Shown piece by piece: positions 53,526 to 62,371 of a stretch of 64,000 bases of DNA (position 1 is its first letter; each line of letters starts with the position of its first letter). The position numbers were made by a program, and so were the translations under genes. Location of the stretch: positions 11,702,377 to 11,766,376 of the forward strand of contig CP016211.1 of the NCBI GenBank assembly GCA_001931535.1, written 5' to 3'. This DNA is from Minicystis rosea. Lineage in GTDB: Bacteria > Myxococcota_A > Polyangia > Polyangiales > Polyangiaceae. The notes beneath the pieces are model-generated. The model saw only the letters and a list, made by a program, of their open reading frames with translations. It ran no database searches and had not been told where the DNA came from.

Positions 53526-54341
53526 TCAGCCGGTCTTCCCGCGCTCGTCGGCGGCCGCCTTCTCGGCCTCTGCCGTGGCTTTGGCGCGTCGGTTCGCCGC
53601 GCGGCGGCGGCGCTCGTAAGCGCTCGTCGCCTCGCGCACGATCTCGGGGTTCTTGCGGAACACGTGCGCCGCCGAGCGCCGTGTGAGGCTCACCCGGTTC
53701 ATCAAGAGGTGGAGGAGCTGATTGCGGATCTTCGTCGCCTTGGCGACGGCCTCGGCGTTCGGGGCCGCCTGCGCCGGCTGCTCCATGAGCTGCTTGGAGA
53801 GCTTCTTGGCCTCGTCGATGATCTTCGGATCGAAGTCCTCGTCGGACTCGACCAAGCGCTGGCGGAGCGAGCCGGCGAGCGCCGCGAAATCGCGGAGCGC
53901 TTGAACGAGCGTGGCCGAGCGCTGGCCGTCGTCGGCGTGGAATTCCTTGATCTGGGCAAGCTGAGCGTCCGCTGCCTCCTCCTCATCGTCGTCGAGCAAG
54001 AACTCCAAAGCCGTCTCCAGCTCGTCCACGAGCTCCTTTGCGCGCTCGCGCTGGTCGGCGACCACAGGGTCGACCAGGAGCAGGAGCTTCGTTTGCGCCT
54101 CCTGGACGGCATGTACGAGAGAAACGAGCTCGTCCGCCGTGGACTTGGGTAGACGTGCTTTGACGCGGCGGAGGCCGGGCCGATCGTCCGCCGGCTCCCA
54201 ATACCTCTTGATGAAGGCGGCGAGCTGCACGGCCTCCGTGATGGCCACGTCGTAGGGTATGTTGAGCGGGTTGTCCGCGCGCTCGACCTGGATGGCTTCC
54301 GCTAACCACTTACCGTAATCGACATTCTGTGTTTCACGCAT
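53526..54341 (-). CDS. Helical/coiled-coil protein of unknown function
   Basis: A 271-residue cytosolic protein, almost wholly helical: VQEAQTKLLLLVDPVVADQR, an acidic FLLDDDEEEAADAQ, DEAKKLSKQLMEQ, and a Lys/Arg/Ala-rich C-terminus (YERRRRAANRRAKATAEAEKAA) that could bind nucleic acid. No family recognised. It converges on the antiporter gene with 21 bp between the stops. Immediately upstream is the 21-bp repeat patch. Confidence 0.68.
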   Translation of the reverse strand: MRETQNVDYGKWLAEAIQVERADNPLNIPYDVAITEAVQLAAFIKRYWEPADDRPGLRRVKARLPKSTADELVSLVHAVQEAQTKLLLLVDPVVADQRERAKELVDELETALEFLLDDDEEEAADAQLAQIKEFHADDGQRSATLVQALRDFAALAGSLRQRLVESDEDFDPKIIDEAKKLSKQLMEQPAQAAPNAEAVAKATKIRNQLLHLLMNRVSLTRRSAAHVFRKNPEIVREATSAYERRRRAANRRAKATAEAEKAAADERGKTG

Positions 54342-54381
54342 CTCTCGACGCTAACAGGGGGCGCCGACGGCTGGGAAGGCC

Positions 54382-54528
54382 GTCCAGACGAGGTGCTGTC
54401 GTGTCCGGACGAGCGGAGGGCGTGTCCAGAGGAGCGGGAGGCTCGTCCAGATGAGCGATGGACGTATCCAGAGGGAGGGCCTTCGCGTCCAGAGGCTGGC
54501 CGTTGCTGTCCAGATCGGCAACGGCGCC
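54382..54528. repeat. Seven imperfect repeats of exactly 21 bp
   Basis: GTCCAG(A) or a one-base variant recurs at 54382, 54403, 54424, 54445, 54466, 54487 and 54508, always 21 bp apart. The units diverge between these marks while the period stays exact. A minus-strand frame (54334-54660, 108 codons) reads them as heptapeptides LDxxxxP. It starts inside the oppositely oriented gene at 54642 and was not called as a gene; it may be a remnant. Confidence 0.85.
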
Positions 54529-54641
54529 GGGCAGGCCGCCAGGCGAGAATGGGCAGTGCTTGCCGTCAAGCCGCGCCTCGAGCTGCGTGGTGTTCCGGGT
54601 GAGCAGGACGCAAAGATCATCTTCGAAGGAACGGAGGAGCG

Positions 54642-55190
54642 ATGACCTCGGAAGCGACATACATGGATGATGACGAAGTGAGGCTTCTTCGTCGAATGCT
54701 TGGGCGGCAAGTCGTCTGGATCTATGGGACTCCGTTCCTCACCGAAGGCGAGCTCACCGTCGCGACGAGGCTGGCCATGTACGTTGGGAGCTCGAGCACC
54801 GGTAGAAACACCGACGAGTGCTTGTCCTTCGGCTCCGAGCGATTCGAGGCCGCGAAAGACTATCTCGATTACGCGCAATTTCGAATTCGTCTCGCCGATT
54901 CGCTCGGAGGCGCGCTCGGGACGACCGGTGCGCTGTTCACGGATACGTCGGCTCTCGTCGACCTGGGGCAAGAGAAAGTTCAGCGCATCAGCATCATCGC
55001 GGCGCACGTTGCTGGGAGCGAGAACGAGATCCGGTACGATGCCGTCATACGATTCGAGCTCGACAACGATCGGGTCTTCAGCATCGGTCACGCCCCCGGC
55101 GTATACGAGGGCGTTTGCGTCAAACGAGGCGAGGGTGCGACACTGGGAAACCCAAAGAACCTGTGGGAGCGACTCGTGCTCGCTCGGTGA
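54642..55190 (+). CDS. Unknown protein with atypical base usage
   Basis: A 182-residue cytosolic protein with an excellent ribosome site (GGAGGAGCG directly before ATG 54642). Third-position GC is visibly lower than in the neighbours (many CTT, CGA, TAT, GAT, CAA codons), suggesting recent transfer. Layout: N-terminal helix DDEVRLLRRMLGRQVVWIYG, then alternating strands (TVATRLAMYVGS, QRISIIAAHVAGS, YDAVIRFELDNDRVF). No family recognised. It resembles small immunity-like or phage-derived single-domain proteins only in size and context, so no function is proposed. Confidence 0.65.
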   Translation: MTSEATYMDDDEVRLLRRMLGRQVVWIYGTPFLTEGELTVATRLAMYVGSSSTGRNTDECLSFGSERFEAAKDYLDYAQFRIRLADSLGGALGTTGALFTDTSALVDLGQEKVQRISIIAAHVAGSENEIRYDAVIRFELDNDRVFSIGHAPGVYEGVCVKRGEGATLGNPKNLWERLVLAR

Positions 55191-55257
55191 GCCGTTTCGA
55201 GCACGCGCGCGGCGCATGGGGTGACGTCAGGAGCATCTCGACGCCGTCTGCGCGTGA

Positions 55258-56154
55258 TCAACCGTCCTCGACCCAGGTCACCGCTTCATCCCTGAGCCAC
55301 GTGCGCTGCCGCCGCACGAACACCCGGGTCGCGCGCACGACGGCGCCATGGAGGTCGCCTTCCGCGATCTCCCCCGCGACGTGCTCCCGCACCTGCTTGT
55401 AGCCCACGGAGCCCATGGCTCGCGCCTCGCCGAAGCCCTTTTCCACGAGGCTTCGGACTTCATCCACCCAGCCCACGGACAACCATTTTGCGGTCCGCGC
55501 TTCGATTCTCCGATCGATGTCCTCGCGCTCCCGCGAGACACCGATGAGCTTGGCTTCGTGCCGCGAGGTACGAAAGCCATGCTCGGCGAACCACGCGCTC
55601 TGCGGTTTGCCCGTCAGCTCGAAGATTTCGAGGCTCCGGCTCACGCGCAGCAAATCGTTGGGCGCGAGCCGGGCGGCGCTCTCCGGATCCACCGCGGCGA
55701 GCTTGGCGTGCAGCGCGGCGCGCCCTTCGGCTTCGGCGTAGGCCGTGTGCCGCGCGCGAATCTCGGGATCGGCGGGCGGCGCCGGGGCCAAGCCGAGCAC
55801 CAGCGCGCGCACCCACAGGAACGTGCCCCCACAGACGATGGGCACCTTCCCGCGTGCCTGCACGCCGGCGATCGCTTGGTCGGCCATCTCGGCGAAGCGT
55901 TGCGCATCGAAGGCTTCCATCGGATCGGCCACGTCGATCAAATGGTGCGGGGCCCGCGCGCGCTCCTCGGCCGTCGGCTTGCCCGATCCGATGTCGAACC
56001 CTCGATAGATCTGCACGCTGTCGGCGCCGATGACCTCGCCGTCGAGGCGCTCGGCGAGCTGGATCGCGAGCTCGGTTTTTCCGCTCGCCGTCGGGCCCAC
56101 CACCACGAGCAGCGCGCCGCCTTCCGGGCGCGCGACGTCCGCGAGCTTCGTCAC
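55258..56154 (-). CDS. miaA: tRNA dimethylallyltransferase
   Basis: MiaA prenylates A37 of tRNAs that read UNN codons. A complete 298-residue enzyme: P-loop VVVGPTASGKTELA, DSVQIYRGFDIGSGKPT, HHLIDVADPMEAFDAQRF, a GGTFLWVRALVLGL strand and a later SVGYKQVREHVAGEI helix. Coupled to mutL (ATG overlaps the mutL stop, ATGA), reproducing the mutL-miaA order of many proteobacteria. Confidence 0.95.
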   Translation of the reverse strand: MTKLADVARPEGGALLVVVGPTASGKTELAIQLAERLDGEVIGADSVQIYRGFDIGSGKPTAEERARAPHHLIDVADPMEAFDAQRFAEMADQAIAGVQARGKVPIVCGGTFLWVRALVLGLAPAPPADPEIRARHTAYAEAEGRAALHAKLAAVDPESAARLAPNDLLRVSRSLEIFELTGKPQSAWFAEHGFRTSRHEAKLIGVSREREDIDRRIEARTAKWLSVGWVDEVRSLVEKGFGEARAMGSVGYKQVREHVAGEIAEGDLHGAVVRATRVFVRRQRTWLRDEAVTWVEDG

Positions 56155-58199
56155 TTCCGGCCCACCCGATGCTCGAGCTCACCCCAGCCGATGCGCATCA
56201 CCACCGGCCGGCCGTGCGGGCAGTGCCCGGCGAAATCGACGTCGTCGAGCGCGGCGAGCAGCGCGCGCGCTTCTTCGGCGGCCACCGGATCGCCGGCCCG
56301 CAGCGACCCATGGCACGCCATCGTGGCGATGGCGCGATCGATGGCGCCCGAGAAGGCCCGCTCGCCCGCGTGGCTCACCTCGTCCAAGAGATCGCGCAGG
56401 AGCCGCTCCGGCGACGCCTTCACGAGCAGCAGCGGCACCGCGTGCACGGCCACGCTCGTAGGGCCGGTCACCCGCACGTCGAGCCCGGTGCGCGCGATCG
56501 TCTCCTGCCGCTCCTCCACCAAGGCCGCTTCGCTGGCCGTCACGGTGACGATGGCGGGAAACAGCATCTTCTGACTGGCAATCTCCTTGGCGTCGAAACC
56601 CTTCTTCAATCGATGGAAGGTGACGCGCTCCGCCGCCGCGTGTTGATCGAGGAGATAGAGCCCATCCGCTCCTTCGCAGACGAAGAACGTGCTCCGCACC
56701 TGGGCCACGAAGCGGAGCGCGCCGAACACCACCCGCTTTTCCTGCGCCGCGGCCGCGGCCAGCTCCACCGCGGTGGGATAAGGCACCGGGCTCGGATCCG
56801 CCGCCGGCTCGATCGGACGAGCAGCCATCGGCGGGGGAAGGGGAGAGGGGTTGTCCTCGAGGCGCGCCGGCGCGACCCAATTCCCGCTCGGCGAAGGTGT
56901 TTTGATCTCGGCCCGCGGTGGTGTGAGCCAATGGGCATCCTGCGGAGATGCCTTGTCCTCCAGGCGCGCCGGAGCATGCCAATCGCTGCGCGCGGCCGGG
57001 CTCGGAGAGGGCTTGTTGCCCAATGTGCCAACATCGGGAGACGCGGCCGGCAAGGTGGTTTGCGCCGGAGGAGCGGCCGGCAAGGTGGTTTGCGCCGGCG
57101 GCGGCGCATCGAAGACACCAGGCCCCGTATCGAACACCCACGTGCTCGCGCCCGGGCCGGCCGGGTCTTCGAAGAGCTTTTGCTTCTTCCCCGGATAGGT
57201 GCCGGCGCCCGGCAGATTGAAGGCGGTGCGCACGCCGGTGCCCACGATCTTGAAGAGCGAATCGCTCACCGCGCGCGCGTCTGCGAACCGCACCTCGGCC
57301 TTTTGTGGGTGGACGTTCACGTCGACCAGATCGAAGGGCAGATCCAGATACGCGACGCCCACCGGATAACGCCCCGACTCGAGCACGCTGCCGTAGGCCA
57401 ACGCCACGCTGCGTGCGAGGGTGCGATCGCGCACGGGGCGACCGTTGACGAAGAGGTGCAGCCACGTCGCGCCGGTGCGCGCGCGCTCCGGCCGAGAGAG
57501 GTAAGCCTCCACGCGGAGCGGGCCGCGCTCGCCCACGCAGGTGCAGAGCTCCTCGCCGGCGAACACGCTGCGGGCCCGCTCTTCACGGCTCCCGGCGCGC
57601 AGCCACTCGGCCACGACCTTGCCGTCGCGCGCGAGGATCACGGTCACCGCCGGCTCGCCGAGGGCGGCCGATTCGACGACCTCGGTCACCTTCGCTGATT
57701 CGGTGGCCGTCGATTTGAGGAATTTGCGCCGCGCCGGCACGTTGAAGAACAGATCGCGCACCTCGACCGACGTCCCGGCCGCGGAGGAGGCGGGCCCGAT
57801 TTCGGCCGGGCCGCCGCCGTTGATGCGCACGAGCGTGCCTTCGGCGTCGCCGCTGCGGCGGGTGCGCAGCTCGAAGCGGCTCACGGAGGCGATGGTGGGG
57901 AGGGCCTCGCCGCGGAAGCCGAAGGAGCGGATGGCCGCGAGATCGTCCACCGTCGCGAGCTTGCTGGTCGCGTGGCGGAGCACGGCGAGCTCCGCGTCCT
58001 CGCGCGCCATGCCGGATCCGTCGTCGGCCACGCGCACGAGATCGACGCCGCCCGTCTGGATGTCCACCCGGATGCGGCGCGCTCCTGCGTCGAGCGCGTT
58101 TTCGAGCAGCTCCTTGACCACGCTGGCCGGCCGCTCGACGACCTCTCCAGCGGCGATCTGGTTGGCCAGATCCTCCGGGAGGACGTGGACGAGGCTCAC
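56151..58199 (-). CDS. mutL: DNA mismatch repair protein MutL
   Basis: MutL couples MutS mismatch recognition to downstream repair. The GHKL ATPase is complete: IAAGEVVERPASVVKELLEN (GTG start 58199 just before), DDGSGM, RGEALPTIASV, and the VFVNGRPVRDRTL equivalent LFVNGRPVRDRTL. A Pro/Ser/Ala-rich linker of about 150 residues follows, then the C-terminal domain with DQHAAAERVTFH, ACHGSLRAGDPV and CPHGRPV. In nicking-competent MutL the first of these is DQHAx2Ex4E; here the final Glu is His, so endonuclease activity is uncertain. Coupled upstream to the membrane gene (GTGA) and downstream to miaA. Confidence 0.93.
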   Translation of the reverse strand: MSLVHVLPEDLANQIAAGEVVERPASVVKELLENALDAGARRIRVDIQTGGVDLVRVADDGSGMAREDAELAVLRHATSKLATVDDLAAIRSFGFRGEALPTIASVSRFELRTRRSGDAEGTLVRINGGGPAEIGPASSAAGTSVEVRDLFFNVPARRKFLKSTATESAKVTEVVESAALGEPAVTVILARDGKVVAEWLRAGSREERARSVFAGEELCTCVGERGPLRVEAYLSRPERARTGATWLHLFVNGRPVRDRTLARSVALAYGSVLESGRYPVGVAYLDLPFDLVDVNVHPQKAEVRFADARAVSDSLFKIVGTGVRTAFNLPGAGTYPGKKQKLFEDPAGPGASTWVFDTGPGVFDAPPPAQTTLPAAPPAQTTLPAASPDVGTLGNKPSPSPAARSDWHAPARLEDKASPQDAHWLTPPRAEIKTPSPSGNWVAPARLEDNPSPLPPPMAARPIEPAADPSPVPYPTAVELAAAAAQEKRVVFGALRFVAQVRSTFFVCEGADGLYLLDQHAAAERVTFHRLKKGFDAKEIASQKMLFPAIVTVTASEAALVEERQETIARTGLDVRVTGPTSVAVHAVPLLLVKASPERLLRDLLDEVSHAGERAFSGAIDRAIATMACHGSLRAGDPVAAEEARALLAALDDVDFAGHCPHGRPVVMRIGWGELEHRVGRK

Positions 58200-58855
58200 G
58201 GCTCTCCAGCGCTCTCGGTCGCGTGGGCCACGGCGTCGAAGAACGATTTCGTCCGCGCGCGGGTCAGCGCCAGCGCCGCCAAGAGGAGCGGGCTCAGATC
58301 GAAGAAGAACAGCTTGATCCGCGTGATCCACCAGAGCTTCGACGGATCGCCGAACGCGAGCTTCTGCGGCGCGGTCGCGGGCATCGCGGCGACGGTGTTC
58401 ATGACCACGTCGATCCAGTCCGCCCGGACACCGCGGGTGAGGACGTAGGCACCCACCGCCAAGAGCGCGTTCGCCAAGACGGCTTGGAGCGCCAGGGAGC
58501 GCGCGCCGCGGCGGCCGCTCATGGCGAGGCCGCTCGCGATCACCAGGAGACCACCCAACATGGCCTCGGCCACGGCGAACGGGAAGGTGAGCTTCACGTG
58601 GGAGAGCATCGCCGAGAGCTCCGCGGCCCGCACGAGGGCGGCGAAGTCCATCATGTCGAGGCTGCTTCGGGCCGCGTGGGCGGCGGCCGTGATGTCGGGG
58701 AGCCGCCCTTCCCGCAGGAACATGGCGTTGGCGCACCCGGTGCTCAGGCCGTGAACGCCGACGAACCAGGTCAGCACCATGGCGGCGACCAGGTACCAGG
58801 GCCGCAACCGATAGGCGGACCGAGAAGGCGGCGGGGGCGGGATGGAGGAGTCCAC
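58196..58855 (-). CDS. Four-helix membrane protein, unknown
   Basis: A 219-residue integral membrane protein with about four helices (PWYLVAAMVLTWFVGVHGL, an AVAEAMLGGLLVIASGLAM stretch, ALLAVGAYVLTRGV, SPLLLAALAL). Pro-rich N-terminus, single Cys. First gene of the operon membrane protein-mutL-miaA, sharing GTGA with mutL, so all three are co-translated. The family was not recognised and no link to repair is evident. Confidence 0.75.
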   Translation of the reverse strand: MDSSIPPPPPSRSAYRLRPWYLVAAMVLTWFVGVHGLSTGCANAMFLREGRLPDITAAAHAARSSLDMMDFAALVRAAELSAMLSHVKLTFPFAVAEAMLGGLLVIASGLAMSGRRGARSLALQAVLANALLAVGAYVLTRGVRADWIDVVMNTVAAMPATAPQKLAFGDPSKLWWITRIKLFFFDLSPLLLAALALTRARTKSFFDAVAHATESAGEP

Positions 58856-59023
58856 GGCGGGTCACGCCGTCTAGCACGACTTGGGGGCCCCGCAGAGGCC
58901 GGGGCGGATTTTCCAACGGGTTCGTGCGCCACGGCCCGAAGGGAGCGCCCGTCCTCCGGGCGCGCGGCGGAGGTGGCGTCCGGCGCGAAAGGTGTACTAG
59001 AACATCTCGGACACGAGGTTCGG

Positions 59024-60334
59024 GTGACCAAGCGCAAGAGCGAGCCGCAGCAGACCACCGAGGAGCCGGAAAACACGCCGGCGGGCGCCGCTCGCCGCGC
59101 GGACGGTGAGGTCGGTGCAACGACGGCGGGCGGCACGAAGCCGCGCGCCTCCGCAAAGCGGGCCAAGGCGGGCGAGCAAGCCGCGCCGGCCGCAAAAGCC
59201 CCCGCGAGCAAGCCGGCCCGCGGTCGTGGCCGTGGGAAGGATCAGGTCGCGGAGGCGCGATCGACGATCGACGACGACGACGGCGATGTCGACGAACGCG
59301 AGGACCGCGACGACGACGATCACGAGGGCGAAGATCGCGGCGACGGCGATGGTGACGTGGTCGAGGTCGTCGGCGAAATCGTCGACGAGCCCGAGGCCGA
59401 AGGCGAGCCGGAGGCCGACGGCGGCGACATCGACGCCTCCGAGCTGCCCAGCAAAATCACGTCGTCCTCCAACGAGGCCGCGCTCTCCCGCACCGATCCG
59501 CTGCAGGCCTACCTGCGCGAGGTACAGCGCCACCCGCTCCTCTCGCCCGACGACGAGAAGCGGCTCACCGAGCACTACGTGAAGACGCAGGACGTGCGCA
59601 CCGCCGCGCGCCTCGTGACGTCGAACCTGCGCCTCGTGGTGAAGCTCGCGTACGAGTATCGCCGCGCTTACAAGAACATCATGGACCTCATTCAGGAGGG
59701 GAACATCGGCCTGATGCAGGCCGTGAAGCGCTACGACCCCTACCGCGGGGTCAAGCTCTCCTCCTACGCGGCGTGGTGGATCCGCGCGTACATCCTCCGC
59801 TTCATCCTCAACAACTCGCGCCTCGTGAAGCTCGGCACCACGCAGGCGCAGCGGAAGCTCTTCTTCAACCTCAACAAGGAGAAGGCCAAGCTCTCCGCCA
59901 TGGGCATCGAGCCCACGGCCGCCGAGATCGCGAAGCGCCTCGACGTCGAAGAGAAGGAGGTGGTCGACATGGACCGCCGCCTCTCGAGCGGCGAAGCGTC
60001 GCTCGACGCGCCCGCCGGCGATGCCGAAGGCCGCGCCGTCTCGCGCGTGGAGATGATGCCCTCCGCGCTCAGCGGGCCCGACGTGATGATCGAGGCCAGC
60101 GAGATGGGCAACCTCGTGCGCGAGCGCCTCCAGCGCTTCCGCGAGACCTTGAAGGGCAAGGACGTCGTCATCTTCGACAAGCGCATGGCCGCCGAAGATC
60201 CGCTCACCTTGCAAGAGCTCGGCGACGAGTTCGGCATCTCGCGCGAGCGCGTGCGCCAGCTCGAAGCGCGCCTCACCTTGAAGCTCCGCAACTACCTCAA
60301 AGAGGAGCTCGGGGACGCCGTTGGCGCCGGTTGA
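59024..60334 (+). CDS. rpoH: RpoH-type RNA polymerase sigma factor with acidic leader
   Basis: A 436-residue sigma-70 group factor. The C-terminal ~280 residues hold regions 2 to 4: DPLQAYLREVQRHPLLSPDD, LVTSNLRLVVKLAYEYRR, MDLIQEGNIGLMQAVKRYDP, YAAWWIRAYILRFIL, and GISRERVRQLEARL. The segment QRKLFFNLNKEK matches the RpoH box typical of heat-shock sigma factors. The first ~145 residues are unique: Lys/Ala-rich, then strongly acidic (runs of Asp/Glu), probably unstructured. GTG start at 59024 with GAGG upstream. The extension may regulate stability or activity, as inference. The rsmI start lies inside its last codons. Confidence 0.9.
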   Translation: MTKRKSEPQQTTEEPENTPAGAARRADGEVGATTAGGTKPRASAKRAKAGEQAAPAAKAPASKPARGRGRGKDQVAEARSTIDDDDGDVDEREDRDDDDHEGEDRGDGDGDVVEVVGEIVDEPEAEGEPEADGGDIDASELPSKITSSSNEAALSRTDPLQAYLREVQRHPLLSPDDEKRLTEHYVKTQDVRTAARLVTSNLRLVVKLAYEYRRAYKNIMDLIQEGNIGLMQAVKRYDPYRGVKLSSYAAWWIRAYILRFILNNSRLVKLGTTQAQRKLFFNLNKEKAKLSAMGIEPTAAEIAKRLDVEEKEVVDMDRRLSSGEASLDAPAGDAEGRAVSRVEMMPSALSGPDVMIEASEMGNLVRERLQRFRETLKGKDVVIFDKRMAAEDPLTLQELGDEFGISRERVRQLEARLTLKLRNYLKEELGDAVGAG

Positions 60335-61196
60335 GGGGCACGACGCTCCTCCTCACGAAGCGGCCGCGAGCGGCGTGCTGCTCGTGGTGGCCACGCCGAT
60401 TGGCAACCTCGGCGACATCACGCTGCGCGCGATCGAGGCGCTGAAGGCCGTCGATCGCGTGGTCGCCGAGGACACGCGCCGCACGCGCGCGCTGCTCTCG
60501 CACCTCGGCATCGCCGGCAAGGCCGTCGATCGCCTCGATGCGCATGCCGGCGCTGCGGACATCGATCGCGTCGTCGCGCACCTTCGCGACGGCGAGCGCG
60601 TCGCCCTCGTCACCGATGCGGGCACGCCCGTCGTCAGCGATCCCGGCACGGCCCTCGTTGCCGCCGCCGTGGCCGCGGGCGTTCGTGTCGAGCCCATCCC
60701 GGGCGCGTGCGCGGCCGTCGCGGCGCTCAGCGTCTCGGGCTTGATCACCGGCGCCTTCCGTTTCCTCGGCTTCCTCCCGCGATCGGGCCCGGAGCGTCGC
60801 GAGGCCATCGCGATCATCGTGGCCACGCCCGAGCCCGTCGTGCTCTACGAGTCACCGCAGCGCATCGCCGAGACGCTCGCCGATCTCGCGCGCCCCATGC
60901 CGGCGCGCGCGGTCGTGGTGGCGCGCGAGATCACCAAGGTCCACGAAGAGATGGTGCGCGGCACGCTCGCCGATCTCGCGGCCCTCGATCGCACCTGGCT
61001 CGGCGAGATCACGCTCGTGCTCGGCCCCGCGCCTGCCGTCGCCGCGGAGGGCGTGAGCGACGAGGAGATCGATCGTCGCATCGACGAGGGGCTCGCGCGC
61101 GGCCGTCGCGCCAAGGACTTGGCCGAAGAGATCGCCCTCGAAACCAGCCGCCCGCGGCGCGACGTCTACGCGCGCATCGTGGCGCGACGCCGATAG
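60321..61196 (+). CDS. rsmI: 16S rRNA (cytidine-2'-O)-methyltransferase
   Basis: RsmI methylates C1402 of 16S rRNA. A full 291-residue enzyme: VVATPIGNLGDITLRAIEAL, AEDTRRTRALLSHLGI, ALVTDAGTPVVSDPG, EPIPGACAAVAALSVSG, GFLPRSGPERREA and LYESPQRIAETL. The TTG at 60321 is the earliest start, overlapping the sigma-factor end by 14 bp; GTG codons near the first strand are alternatives. The association with rpoH looks translationally coupled. Confidence 0.95.
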   Translation: MAPVEGHDAPPHEAAASGVLLVVATPIGNLGDITLRAIEALKAVDRVVAEDTRRTRALLSHLGIAGKAVDRLDAHAGAADIDRVVAHLRDGERVALVTDAGTPVVSDPGTALVAAAVAAGVRVEPIPGACAAVAALSVSGLITGAFRFLGFLPRSGPERREAIAIIVATPEPVVLYESPQRIAETLADLARPMPARAVVVAREITKVHEEMVRGTLADLAALDRTWLGEITLVLGPAPAVAAEGVSDEEIDRRIDEGLARGRRAKDLAEEIALETSRPRRDVYARIVARRR

Positions 61197-61216
61197 CGAT
61201 AGCCTCTCCGCGCTTC

Positions 61217-62086
61217 ATGACCATCGCCTCGCCCGGCCCTGCCGAAGCCGCCGTCCTCGCCGAGCTCGCGCCCACCTTCCAGGTCCGTCACGTCGATGTC
61301 CTCGGTGGCACGCTGCGCGTCCTCGAAGGCGGCGATGGCCCGCCCATCGTCCTCGTGCACGGTCGCGGCGGCGCGGCCACCTCGTGGGGCCCGCTGCTCC
61401 CCGCGCTCGCGCGCCGAGGCCGTGTGCTCGCCGTCGATCTCCCTGGATTCGGCGCTTCCCGCGGCCATCGCTTCGACGGCGGCGGTGTCGAGGCGGCCCT
61501 CGATTTCTTCGTCGCTCCCCTCGAAGCGTGGCTCCTCTCGGAGCGCATCGTCGCGCCCGCCGTCGTCGGTCATTCGCTCGGCGGCCTCGTCGCCCTCGAA
61601 ATCGCGCTCCGCCGTCGCGTCGCGCCGCGCGCGCTCGTCCCCATCGCGCCCATGGGCACGGGCCCCGAGGTCGCGCTCGCGGCCCGCCTCTTCTTCCGCG
61701 CCGGCCCCGAGCGTCTCTCGCGTGCGCTCGGCCCCTCGCTCTTCGCGCGCATCACCGGCGCCTCCGGCCCGCACGACGCCGCGCTCTCGTACGAGCTCCA
61801 TGCCGTCCGCGGTGGCCGCCCCGACGCCACCCTCGCCTTCGACACCTTGCTCCCGCTCGTCGGCCCGGCGCCGCATCGCCGCGATCGCCTCGCCTCCATC
61901 GACGTCCCCGCGCTCGTCATCGGCGGCGACCACGATCCCGTCTTCCCCGCGCCCCTCGCCATCGCCGCCGCGGCCGCGTTGCCGCGTGGCGCGGTGCACA
62001 TCGAGCCGAGCGGTCACTCTCCGCACGCCGACGCGCCCGCGCGCGTGCTGACCATCGTCGACGCGTTCCTCGCGGCACATTCCTGA
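61217..62086 (+). CDS. Alpha/beta-fold hydrolase
   Basis: A 289-residue cytosolic hydrolase with a complete catalytic set. The oxyanion loop is IVLVHGRGGAATSWG, the nucleophile elbow GHSLGG (about 117), the acid in ALVIGGDHDPVFP (Asp about 238) and the His in EPSGHSPHADAP (about 267). The substrate is not deducible; esterase, epoxide hydrolase and haloalkane-type enzymes all share this layout. ATG 61217, 20 bp after rsmI. Terminator follows. Confidence 0.87.
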   Translation: MTIASPGPAEAAVLAELAPTFQVRHVDVLGGTLRVLEGGDGPPIVLVHGRGGAATSWGPLLPALARRGRVLAVDLPGFGASRGHRFDGGGVEAALDFFVAPLEAWLLSERIVAPAVVGHSLGGLVALEIALRRRVAPRALVPIAPMGTGPEVALAARLFFRAGPERLSRALGPSLFARITGASGPHDAALSYELHAVRGGRPDATLAFDTLLPLVGPAPHRRDRLASIDVPALVIGGDHDPVFPAPLAIAAAAALPRGAVHIEPSGHSPHADAPARVLTIVDAFLAAHS

Positions 62087-62094
62087 GGCCTTGT

Positions 62095-62130
62095 CCATAC
62101 GCAGTTCTGCGTATGGATCGTCTCTTTTCT
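62095..62130 (+). terminator. Rho-independent terminator
   Basis: Stem CCATACGC / GCGTATGG with loop AGTTCT (62095-62116), 9 bp after the hydrolase stop, followed by a T-rich stretch containing CTCTTTTCTC. Confidence 0.75.
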
Positions 62131-62230
62131 CCCGCATACCGTCCTTGGTGGGGAAGGTCTCCTCCAGCCCCCGGGGTGCACGTCGGTCCTCTCGACGTCG
62201 CTGGCCGAGCGCCGGCGTGCACTCCGCGGG

Positions 62231-62296
62231 CACTTTCGCGGCACTTTCGCGGCACTTTCGCGGCACTTTCGCGGCACTTTCGCGGCACTTTCGCGG
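62231..62296. repeat. Six tandem copies of an 11-bp repeat
   Basis: CACTTTCGCGG is repeated six times without change (62231, 62242, 62253, 62264, 62275, 62286). A period of about one helical turn could align bound proteins on one face. Confidence 0.95.
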
Positions 62297-62306
62297 CGGG
62301 TGGTCA

Positions 62307-62371
62307 CCGCGGAAACAGGGGGCACGGAGCCTTTGTGCACTTTGTCGGCTCCGTGCTCCCTGCTTCCGCGG
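62307..62371. repeat. Large inverted repeat (25-bp arms)
   Basis: Arms 62307-62331 and 62347-62371 match at 23 of 25 positions around a 15-base loop. Starting 10 bp after the 11-bp array and about 120 bp before the LuxR-type gene, it may be a regulatory or attenuating stem-loop. Confidence 0.85.

Noticed and set aside
54334..54660. Heptad-repeat minus frame as a confirmed gene
   Set aside because: Its only start lies inside the divergent gene at 54642 and has no ribosome site; kept as a repeat only.
54351..55217. Minus-strand frame of 288 codons
   Set aside because: Opposite the well-started gene 54642-55190; no domain and no ribosome site.
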